64,000 nt of DNA from Chitinophagaceae bacterium UBA2791 (GTDB taxonomy: Bacteria; Bacteroidota; Bacteroidia; Chitinophagales; Chitinophagaceae). A program made the position numbers and the translations under genes. The notes under the pieces were generated by a model. The model did no database searches. It was not told the DNA's origin and saw nothing but the letters and a program-made list of their open reading frames with translations. Positions 33,253-40,341 of this stretch are shown here, piece by piece (position 1 is the first letter of the stretch; every line of letters begins with the position of its first letter). Where the stretch lies: assembly GCA_002352105.1 (NCBI GenBank), contig DEHV01000080.1:1-64000 (forward strand), given 5' to 3'.

Positions 33253-36200
33253 TTAAAAAGTTAGGTTTACGCCAAAATTGAAGATCCTGGTCTGAGGATA
33301 AGCATCTCCACGCGAAGTACCGCCGTCCAGATTAACAATTTCAGGATCGAACATTTTGGCCAGTTTGGAAATCGTAAACAGGTTGCTTCCGCTGACAAAA
33401 AATCTTAATGAATTCAGCTTTGCCTTAGAAACAATACTGGAGGGCACTGTGTATCCCAATTGCAGGGTTTTTAACCTGAAGAAAGAAGTATTCATTAACC
33501 AGAAATCTGATTTTTGTCCATCTACCTCTCCGCTGGTAGTCGTTTCAATGGTAGGCAGAATGGGATATTTGGAATCCATGCTTCCGGGCTTATAGCGATT
33601 GTCCACCACTTCGGCAAAACCATTGATCGCATTTCTTACATTAAGAATATATTGCTGCCATGCTCTGGCATGCCCGGCAAAATTGGCATAGAGAGAGAAA
33701 TTCTTGTATTCCAGGTTAATATTTGTACCAAAAGATAACTGGGGAATACTAGATTTATCCATCATCACCATATCTGCCGCCGATATTATGCCATCGCCGT
33801 TCACATCCTCATACTGCAGGTTTCCTACTATGGTTCCGGGGAATACCGCCGCCTTGTCCACCTCATCCTGTGTCCGGAATATGCCTATTGCCTTGTAAAA
33901 TCTTTGAGCGCCGACCACGCGTCCTTTTGCTTTCTGGTATTCCGGAACGTTTTGCGCCTCGCTGAGATCGATCACCTTACTTTTTGCATAGGCTATGTTC
34001 ACGCCCACGCGATAAAAGACCTGTCCGATGGTTTTCTGACTGGTCAGCGACAACTCGACCCCCCTGTTCTGCACAACGCCTATATTTTCGGCAGGCAGTC
34101 GTAAACCGGTATACAGGGGAACGGCCAGATCGCGGGTGGTTAAGATATTGGATCTTTTTTGCTGGAACACATCAATGGAGAATCCGAATAGATCGTTCCA
34201 TAGAGCGCCATCCAGGCCGATATTGGTAGTAGTAAGCACTTCCCAGGTAATATTGGGGTTGGGGCTAACGCCGGCCACCAATCCCTGCGAAGAAGCGGAA
34301 GGCCATCCAAAATTATACCCGGTATTACCTAAACTATACAATACCAGATCCTGAAATGCGGCAATATTATCGTTCCCTATCTTACCATAAGAAGCCCTCA
34401 GTTTCAGCTCGTTCACGAAGCCCAGGTTCTCGCTGATAAAGTTTTCCTGGGAAAGTCGCCAGGCCGCTGAAGCGCCGGGGAAGAACCCATATCGATTACC
34501 CTTGGGAAAGTTAGAAGAGCCATCGTACCTGAAATTCAAATCCAATAAGTATTTGCTTTGGTAATCGTAACTAATCCTACCAAAAAGATTGTTTCTTCTA
34601 CTCTCGGATTTGTTACCGGTTGTTTGCTGGTTGGTTAACCCTCCTGCAAACAATTCGTCCAGCGCCGAGGAGAGATAACCCTGGCGGAATGCCTGGAAGA
34701 AAGTATAGGTAGAAAGCGACTGTTCGCCAGCGATGAAGGCGCCGAGATGGTGATCGCCAAGATTTGTATCATACTTCAATCGAAGGTTAACCAGGCTGGT
34801 CCTGGTAGTAGCTAATGATTGCGTCAACTGGGGAGCATTTATACGCCCTCCGCCGATAGGCGTATAGGTATCCGTAGAAGCAGTATAGGAATATACCGTC
34901 CAGGGCGTCTGCCAGTTTTTAATATTTGTATTGAGATCGTTGTAAGCAAAATATCCGTCTACGCCCAGGCCTTTCACAAAGGGGATGGCGATATCAATGG
35001 AAGCCTTACCCATCAGGCGTTGAGCCCTGTTGTTATTATTCCCGGTGGCATCAGTAGCCATTATAGCCGGATTTTCTCCCTGTTCAATGCCTGGGGAAGG
35101 CAGTCCGTTGGCCCAGTAAACCGGGATATAGGGCACCTGTTTCAGGGCTCCAAAGATAGTGCTGGTACTATAGGCAGGATAGTTGCCATTATTCAAACCG
35201 CCGTTTAAATCCAGCCCCACCTTAACGTATTCATTCACCTTAATATCCATGTTTGAACGGACGGTATAGGTCTTGAAATTATGGCTACCATTCTTGAACA
35301 TACCCTGCTGGTTGGCGAAAGAACCGGAAATGGAATATTTGATATCATCGTTTCCCCCCCTGACATTCAGGTTATGCTGGCTTTGAGGGGTCGTGGGCCT
35401 TACCACTTCCCTGAACCAGTCTACATTGGGATAGTTAACCGGATCGCTGCCATCCCGGAATTTCTGGATCTCCTCCTCCGTAAATCTTGGCGCCTGGCCG
35501 GCTACTTCCTGTAAATAGTTTACATACTCGGCAAAGGAAGCGGAGCTGGCCATTTTGGGAATTACGGCCGCCTGGGTAAGGCCCTGGTTGAATGTATAGC
35601 TGACAATGGGTTTCCCCCTGCTTCCTCTTTTGGTTGTGATCAGGATAACCCCATTTGCCGCGCGGGCGCCGTAGATGGCAGCCGAAGCGTCTTTTAATAC
35701 GGATACCGATTCAATATCATTGGAATTGATATTCTGCCATCCGCCATCGTCGGGCACTCCATCCACCACTACAAGAGGCGCAGTACTTCCCGTGGTACTC
35801 TTGCCCCGGATCAACACGGCGGGATTGTCCCTGCCCGGTTCTCCCGAGATATTCATGGCAATCGCGCCGGGTAGAATACCTTCTATGGTATTACCGATAT
35901 TGATGGCGGGGCTGCGTTGCAGTTCCCTGCCCACCACGCTGGCAACAGAACCGGTGAGGGTGGCTTTTTTCTGGGAACCATACCCCACATTCACCACTAC
36001 TTCGCCCAGGCTGGTGGCGCTCAATAGCATGGTAATATTGAATACGGTGCGGTCTCCTACCACAAGTTCCTGGGTTTCGTAGCCGATATAGGAAATTTCA
36101 AGCACATCGTTTCTCTCCACGGAAAGGGAAAAATTTCCCTGGCTATTGGTGGATGTTCCCGAAGAAGAGCCTTTGACCTTTATCGACACGCCTTCCAGTG

Positions 36201-36648
36201 GCGAGCCATCCTCATTGACCACCCTGCCGGTGATGACGAAAAAAGGTTTGATCTCCTTAATGACCGGGGTTGTCGCTGTAACGAGCGCCGATCTGGTAAG
36301 CACCACCATATCGCCCTCGAAGCGATAATTGAACTCGGTTCCCTTCAGGCATTTGGAGATCACTTCCGCAATAGAAGCTCTCCTCACCTGAAGCGTAATG
36401 GGTTTTATCCCTTCAAACAGAGTTTCTTCGTAAACAATGGAAACGCCGGTCTGGCGAATCACTTCCTTAAATACTTTTTGAACCGACGCGTTTCGAACCG
36501 AAAGCGTTACTGTCTGCGTACTTGCCCTGGCCGCGACATGCAGGCTGGCAACAAGCAATAAAAATGCCGTTAGCCTCATAATCCGTAGCAATTTAGCTTG
36601 GTTTCTCCATGCAATATGCACGTCTTGATAAACACCCAATAAATGCAT
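33253..36648 (-). CDS. SusC/RagA family TonB-linked outer membrane transporter with STN domain
   Basis: Protein of 1131 residues forming the outer membrane import channel with SusD. After a signal region (MRLTAFLLLVASLHVAARA near residue 24) there is a secretin/TonB short N-terminal (STN) domain (about 50-105: VSIVYEETLFEGIKPITL), a carboxypeptidase-like domain (about 130-215: GRVVNEDGSPLEGVSIKVKG), a plug (about 220-340: NVGYGSQKKATLTGSV; DASAAIYGARAANGVILITT) and a barrel ending RIFNFGVNLTF. The STN domain signals to FecR, which fits the upstream sigma/FecR genes. The start at 36648 gives a long N-terminal leader; Met24 is also possible. Confidence 0.96.
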   Translation of the reverse strand: MHLLGVYQDVHIAWRNQAKLLRIMRLTAFLLLVASLHVAARASTQTVTLSVRNASVQKVFKEVIRQTGVSIVYEETLFEGIKPITLQVRRASIAEVISKCLKGTEFNYRFEGDMVVLTRSALVTATTPVIKEIKPFFVITGRVVNEDGSPLEGVSIKVKGSSSGTSTNSQGNFSLSVERNDVLEISYIGYETQELVVGDRTVFNITMLLSATSLGEVVVNVGYGSQKKATLTGSVASVVGRELQRSPAINIGNTIEGILPGAIAMNISGEPGRDNPAVLIRGKSTTGSTAPLVVVDGVPDDGGWQNINSNDIESVSVLKDASAAIYGARAANGVILITTKRGSRGKPIVSYTFNQGLTQAAVIPKMASSASFAEYVNYLQEVAGQAPRFTEEEIQKFRDGSDPVNYPNVDWFREVVRPTTPQSQHNLNVRGGNDDIKYSISGSFANQQGMFKNGSHNFKTYTVRSNMDIKVNEYVKVGLDLNGGLNNGNYPAYSTSTIFGALKQVPYIPVYWANGLPSPGIEQGENPAIMATDATGNNNNRAQRLMGKASIDIAIPFVKGLGVDGYFAYNDLNTNIKNWQTPWTVYSYTASTDTYTPIGGGRINAPQLTQSLATTRTSLVNLRLKYDTNLGDHHLGAFIAGEQSLSTYTFFQAFRQGYLSSALDELFAGGLTNQQTTGNKSESRRNNLFGRISYDYQSKYLLDLNFRYDGSSNFPKGNRYGFFPGASAAWRLSQENFISENLGFVNELKLRASYGKIGNDNIAAFQDLVLYSLGNTGYNFGWPSASSQGLVAGVSPNPNITWEVLTTTNIGLDGALWNDLFGFSIDVFQQKRSNILTTRDLAVPLYTGLRLPAENIGVVQNRGVELSLTSQKTIGQVFYRVGVNIAYAKSKVIDLSEAQNVPEYQKAKGRVVGAQRFYKAIGIFRTQDEVDKAAVFPGTIVGNLQYEDVNGDGIISAADMVMMDKSSIPQLSFGTNINLEYKNFSLYANFAGHARAWQQYILNVRNAINGFAEVVDNRYKPGSMDSKYPILPTIETTTSGEVDGQKSDFWLMNTSFFRLKTLQLGYTVPSSIVSKAKLNSLRFFVSGSNLFTISKLAKMFDPEIVNLDGGTSRGDAYPQTRIFNFGVNLTF

Positions 36649-36718
36649 AACTTTGGTTTGTTTTGGTTAATGAATAAGCATCCTTCCAGATTGCCTTAAA
36701 GATTTAGCCCAAACGTTC

Positions 36719-36756
36719 AGCCAGAAATGTTCGCAGCATTCCTGGCTTTTTTTTGG
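36719..36756 (+). terminator. Stem-loop with T-run, oriented plus, in the FecR-SusC spacer
   Basis: Arms 36719-36729 and 36737-36747 pair except one mismatch and are followed by eight T on the plus strand. The flanking genes are on the minus strand, so it would stop antisense transcription entering fecR, or act as a leader structure before SusC. Confidence 0.4.
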
Positions 36757-36798
36757 ATCATTGGTATTACTATGTCTTCATAAAAGCGCTATTTGTTT

Positions 36799-38022
36799 TT
36801 AAATTATTTTCAACAGCTTTCCTTCCAGCGTAAACTTTACGCCATAGGCTTCCAGCATCTCCAGCAGGTTGCGTATCGGAAGGTTTCTGCTGATGCCGCC
36901 GCCGAATTTCTTCTCCATATATTTTTTTTCCATTACCACGTCCACATCATACCACCGGCTTACCTGCCTCATGATCGCTTCCAGGTTGATATTGCTAAAT
37001 TCAAAAAGTCCTCTTTTCCAAGCCATCACCTGGTCAATATCCACGTCGTCAGCAATCCTGATCACGCCGCTGTTCCTTACCTTCCATTGCGCCTGCTGCC
37101 CCGGTTTTATGATAGATGATTCGCCGGATCTCATTAACTGGATACCTCCTTCCAGCAAGGTGGTCCGGGAAAGCTCTTCATCGTCATAAGCGTTAACATT
37201 AAAATGAGTGCCCAATACTTTTATATCCACTTCGCCGGTTGTCACATGAAACGGCGCTTCTGCATTTTTCGCTACCTCGAAATAGGCTTCTCCGGTGATG
37301 GAGACCCTTCTGTCCTTCCCCGCAAAGACTGTCGGATAAGTAATCGATGAAGCGGCATTCAGCCAGACCTTGGTGCCATCCGGCAAAACGATCTGGTATT
37401 GTCCGCCCCTGGGCGTCCTCATGGTATTGTAGGCTACGGCAGCGGGAACAACCTCTTTGACCGCTTTTTGGTATTCTATCTGCCCGTCAGCGCGCTTCCT
37501 GATCTCGGTCCCGCCCTGTTTGGCAAGCGTGCCATTGGCCGCCGCATCCAGCACGATCGAGGAGCCGTCGGACAAGGTCAGGATGGCCCGGTCGCCCCCG
37601 GGAGGCAGATCAGGAATCGGCGCCTGTATGGGTTCCGGGGACTGGCTGACCTGGGTTTCCGCAGATCTGTCGAACCAGAAATACAATCCTGCCCCGGCTA
37701 CTAAAAGTATAATTGCCGCAGCATAACGGAGCCATGCTGTTCTAAGCAATTGGGTACGATGAACGGGCGGCTGCGACCCGTTGTTTTTGCCAACGGCAGA
37801 GGATTTATCCACCTCAACCGCCGCGCGGATCAGGGGCTCCCATTTTTTCTCATCAAAATCTGTAATTGCCGTTTCCCCGATACCTAACTCCATCGCCGCC
37901 TCAATAAAACGCTCCCTGTTGTATTCAGAAGAAACAAAAGTTCTTAGCTCGTCCTTTTCCGAAAAAGACAAGCGCCCCGCCGCCAGCCGGTCCAGTAAAT
38001 AGAGTAACCTTTTTTTGTCCAT
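36799..38022 (-). CDS. FecR family anti-sigma factor
   Basis: Inner membrane regulator of 407 residues. A short cytosolic N-terminal part (about 1-90) that would bind the ECF sigma factor, one membrane helix (about 95-115: AAAIILLVAGAGLYFWF), then a periplasmic FecR domain (about 185-290: MRTPRGGQYQIVLPDGTKVW, EAYFEVAK, VLGTHFNVNAY) and a C-terminal DUF4974 domain (about 335-405: GLFEFSNINLEAIM, RWYDVDVVM). It would hold sigma inactive until the SusC STN domain signals ligand binding. Normally it lies directly after the sigma gene; here they are separated by 1.46 kb of inserted plus-strand DNA. Confidence 0.95.
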   Translation of the reverse strand: MDKKRLLYLLDRLAAGRLSFSEKDELRTFVSSEYNRERFIEAAMELGIGETAITDFDEKKWEPLIRAAVEVDKSSAVGKNNGSQPPVHRTQLLRTAWLRYAAAIILLVAGAGLYFWFDRSAETQVSQSPEPIQAPIPDLPPGGDRAILTLSDGSSIVLDAAANGTLAKQGGTEIRKRADGQIEYQKAVKEVVPAAVAYNTMRTPRGGQYQIVLPDGTKVWLNAASSITYPTVFAGKDRRVSITGEAYFEVAKNAEAPFHVTTGEVDIKVLGTHFNVNAYDDEELSRTTLLEGGIQLMRSGESSIIKPGQQAQWKVRNSGVIRIADDVDIDQVMAWKRGLFEFSNINLEAIMRQVSRWYDVDVVMEKKYMEKKFGGGISRNLPIRNLLEMLEAYGVKFTLEGKLLKII

Positions 38023-38194
38023 GGAGCCTTCGCTTATTTAATAAAGAATGTTAAAATTGAAAAGGGTAACTATCGTAGTAAACATTTTTTTTGAGAAATC
38101 TCTGTGGAAACTAAAATTAGTCGCTCCGGATAAACACATCAATTAAACCGTTTAACAACAATTGTTTTTAAAGTTTTGATTTATAAGTTCGGAA

Positions 38195-38587
38195 ATGGAT
38201 AAGAAATTTACAGACATTATACGACTTATACAGCAATCCCGAAACAATTCTATAAAGGCGGTTAATGCTGAGCTTATTAACCTGTACTGGAACGTCGGGG
38301 CATATATTAAACAAAAACTGTCGGTGGCAGAATGGGGCGAAAGAACGGTGGATGAATTGGCAAATTTTATTCAGAAAAACAGCCCTGAGCTGAAAGGGTT
38401 TAATCGCAGAGGAATTTACAGAATGATACAATTCTATGAAACTTATGTCGACGCCAAATTTGCGACCCCAGCCAGGATAAAATCACAAGTGGCTGATAAC
38501 CAAATAAATGAAATTGTGTCACCAGTGGTGTCACAATTTGAACCGCAGGATATTAGCGCTACAATTTTAGTTCATCGGCATGATTGA
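38195..38587 (+). pseudogene. Truncated DUF1016/YhcG-type nuclease N-terminal domain
   Basis: The 130-residue frame matches only the DUF1016 N-terminal domain of PDDEXK (YhcG-like) proteins, which are usually about 340 residues: INLYWNVGAYIKQKL, WGERTVDELANFIQK, GFNRRGIYRMIQFYETY. It ends abruptly in ATILVHRHD. Just after, another frame gives MIDKTKTRP, which resembles the family's next segment, so a frameshift and deletion probably removed the PDDEXK nuclease domain. No catalytic residues remain. It lies in the insert between fecR and the sigma gene. Confidence 0.65.
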
Positions 38588-38705
38588 CAAGACCAAGACC
38601 CGTCCTTCAAACTTAGTTCTTTGAAAATATGTCCGCAATGGAAACACAACTTTGAAGATGGCTCAAACCGTCCAAAATGCAACTTTTAAAAAAGATGAAG
38701 GAATG

Positions 38706-38737
38706 TTTGAACAATATACAAATGTATATTATATTTG
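38706..38737 (+). promoter_or_regulatory. Consensus Bacteroidota promoter with palindromic operator
   Basis: TTTG at 38706-38709, then 20 bases, then TATATTTG at 38730-38737, a textbook -33/-7 pair. Exactly between them lies a perfect inverted repeat, arms 38713-38720 and 38723-38730 with a 2-base spacer (8 bases each), where a repressor dimer could block RNA polymerase. The 53-residue gene starts 21 bases after the -7 element. Confidence 0.7.
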
Positions 38738-38757
38738 TGTTGCAAAACGATTAAGAC

Positions 38758-38919
38758 ATGAACAACGAAAACAAAGAACTAATAGAGCTGGTAAAGCTAG
38801 AGCTGGCCGCCTATTTAAGAATCGCCGAAAAACTGAACTTCCCAGCGGCAGAAGTCGAAAAGCAGGTTAATATGTATCTTGAAGAGATATACGAACTGCT
38901 AAAACCAAAGAGTAATTAA
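38758..38919 (+). CDS. Small protein of 53 residues, unknown
   Basis: ATG at 38758, stop TAA at 38917-38919. It is mostly helical and acidic-amphipathic: NENKELIELVKLELAAYL, then AEVEKQVNMYLEEIYELL. It has no signal peptide or Cys and could be a dimeric coiled helix pair. The promoter upstream, the 8-base operator-like palindrome and the terminator-like hairpin four bases after the stop support a real gene. It precedes a DUF5053 gene and may regulate this cassette (inference). A larger overlapping frame at 38652-38870 is a shadow. Confidence 0.6.
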   Translation: MNNENKELIELVKLELAAYLRIAEKLNFPAAEVEKQVNMYLEEIYELLKPKSN

Positions 38920-38922
38920 CCG

Positions 38923-38941
38923 GGAGGGGCTTTGCCCCTCC
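38923..38941 (+). terminator. GC-rich hairpin after the 53-residue gene
   Basis: Arms 38923-38930 and 38934-38941 are perfectly complementary with a TTT loop, followed by TTAAAA. It lies between the 53-residue gene and DUF5053, so it would lower but perhaps not abolish read-through (weak T tail). Confidence 0.55.
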
Positions 38942-38956
38942 TTAAAACACGCAATA

Positions 38957-39349
38957 ATGAAAAACAGAATTGATGAACTAATAAAGCTGAGCATTAAAGA
39001 TCCCGCCGCATTTGAAAAGGAATCAGATGCATTAGCGGATCGCGCAAAAAAGGACAAAAAGTTGAAAGCTGAGTTAAAAAAGGAATTTCAGGAAAGTCTG
39101 GATAGAAAGGGTAAGCAAATCAAGGAGCTTTCAATCAAAATGCAATTGCAGTCCATATCCGACATGATCAACATGTCTTATATTGCAAAAACATATTTTG
39201 GCAAAACCAGGCAATGGCTTACGCATCGCGTTAATGGTCATGTCGTAAATGGTAAGCCCGCAAAGTTTACTGAAAAGCAGATTCAAACCTTAAACGTCGC
39301 GTTAAAGGATATTGGCAAAAGAATTGGTTCAATTAGTGTTCATCACTAG
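38957..39349 (+). CDS. DUF5053 domain protein
   Basis: Basic protein of 130 residues with a charged helical N-terminal half and a C-terminal DUF5053 segment (about 75-130): SYIAKTYFGKTRQWLTHRVN, GKPAKFTEKQIQTLNVAL, KDIGKRIGSIS. The SYIAxxYFGKxxxW(L) pattern looks like a small DNA-binding helix-turn-helix and is typical of this Bacteroidota family of unknown function, often on mobile DNA. It follows the 53-residue gene by 37 bases and is closed by a hairpin at 39362-39388. Confidence 0.75.
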   Translation: MKNRIDELIKLSIKDPAAFEKESDALADRAKKDKKLKAELKKEFQESLDRKGKQIKELSIKMQLQSISDMINMSYIAKTYFGKTRQWLTHRVNGHVVNGKPAKFTEKQIQTLNVALKDIGKRIGSISVHH

Positions 39350-39361
39350 TCGTTTTGCACC

Positions 39362-39388
39362 GCCCCGCATCCGAGCCAAGTGCGGGGC
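39362..39388 (+). terminator. Terminator-like hairpin after DUF5053
   Basis: Perfect 8-base arms 39362-39369 and 39381-39388, 11-base loop, followed by ATCTTTA. It ends the inserted plus-strand cassette about 100 bases before the 3' end of the converging sigma gene. Confidence 0.55.
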
Positions 39389-39485
39389 ATCTTTAAACGC
39401 AAATGCCTCCGACGCAGGAGGATAAAGAAAAATAAATGCAATTCGCCAGACCGTGTCTGGCAAATCTGAAAAAAGCCCGGCGCCT

Positions 39486-40073
39486 TCAACAGAGAAACAA
39501 TAAAAGCCCTATTAATTTACCGGAAGCGGCCAGGCTCTGGCGAATCGACTCCAATGCCGCGCTTAAGGCATTTTTTACATATCCGTTGGACAGGTTAAGT
39601 TTTTCTGCTATTTCTTTCGATTTAATGCCTTCTATCCTGTTCATCTGGAAGATCAGCTTTCGCTGAGGAGGTAATTGCGCAATGGCTTTTTCCAACAAAA
39701 GCGCCGTTTCCCGGAATGCGAGGTTATCCAATCCCGTCGCGGCAAAATCCACTGCAATATCGTCGGCTACCTCATTGAATAGTTTTGACGTCGAAGCATT
39801 TTTTCTAAGCCAGGTAAAGGTTTCATTTAACGCCACCCTTTTAAACCAGGCAGGCGGGTTTTCCAATCCCGGAAGTTTATCGCGATTCAGCCATATCCTG
39901 ATAAAACATTCCTGTAATACCTCCTTGCAGGGTTCCGGCGAGCGGACGATCCTCATCACCAATGGCTCAAGATAACGCGCTATTCTTCCGACAAGGGAAG
40001 CAAAAGCTTTTTCGTCGCCTTCTGCCACCAGATAAAGCAGTTCTGATTCCTGGTATGTTTTGGTTGTTATCAC
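39486..40073 (-). CDS. ECF RNA polymerase sigma factor
   Basis: Protein of 195 residues of the Bacteroidota SusCD-type sigma-70 subfamily. Region 2 is at about 22-90 (DEKAFASLVGRIARYLEP, CFIRIWLNRDKLP), and region 4 at about 128-182 (LPPQRKLIFQMNRIEGIKSK, LNLSNGYVKNALSAALESI). The start is GTG at 40071-40073. CAAAGTTA at 40115-40122 reads TAACTTTG, a possible -7 element. It would direct transcription of the SusCD locus when released by FecR, but the FecR gene lies 1.46 kb downstream behind an oppositely oriented insert, so co-transcription is probably broken. Confidence 0.93.
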   Translation of the reverse strand: MITTKTYQESELLYLVAEGDEKAFASLVGRIARYLEPLVMRIVRSPEPCKEVLQECFIRIWLNRDKLPGLENPPAWFKRVALNETFTWLRKNASTSKLFNEVADDIAVDFAATGLDNLAFRETALLLEKAIAQLPPQRKLIFQMNRIEGIKSKEIAEKLNLSNGYVKNALSAALESIRQSLAASGKLIGLLLFLC

Positions 40074-40341
40074 TTATGATGTGAAATAAATAATAAATGG
40101 CATGATCATTTATTCAAAGTTACGCCTCCTGGACAATTCCTTTCTAAACTAAAGTAACAAAAATCGGCGTAAGTCCGCGATGTTATATTCAAACTCATGA
40201 TCACATATCTCATCAGGGAAGCTTTTGCCCGGTTCAAAAAACAATTCTATGACATATAAAAAAGAGCTGTGATTTAAGTATTCTGTAATAATTTGCAGGC
40301 GATAGTTCTGCCAATGATCCTCACTAACTATAAATAATGAT

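Noticed and set aside
36719..36756. Stem-loop as the main fecR terminator
   Set aside because: The T-run is on the opposite side for minus-strand transcription, so it would not stop fecR transcripts.
38652..38870. 72-codon plus-strand frame overlapping the promoter
   Set aside because: It crosses the consensus promoter and overlaps the better supported 53-residue gene in another frame.
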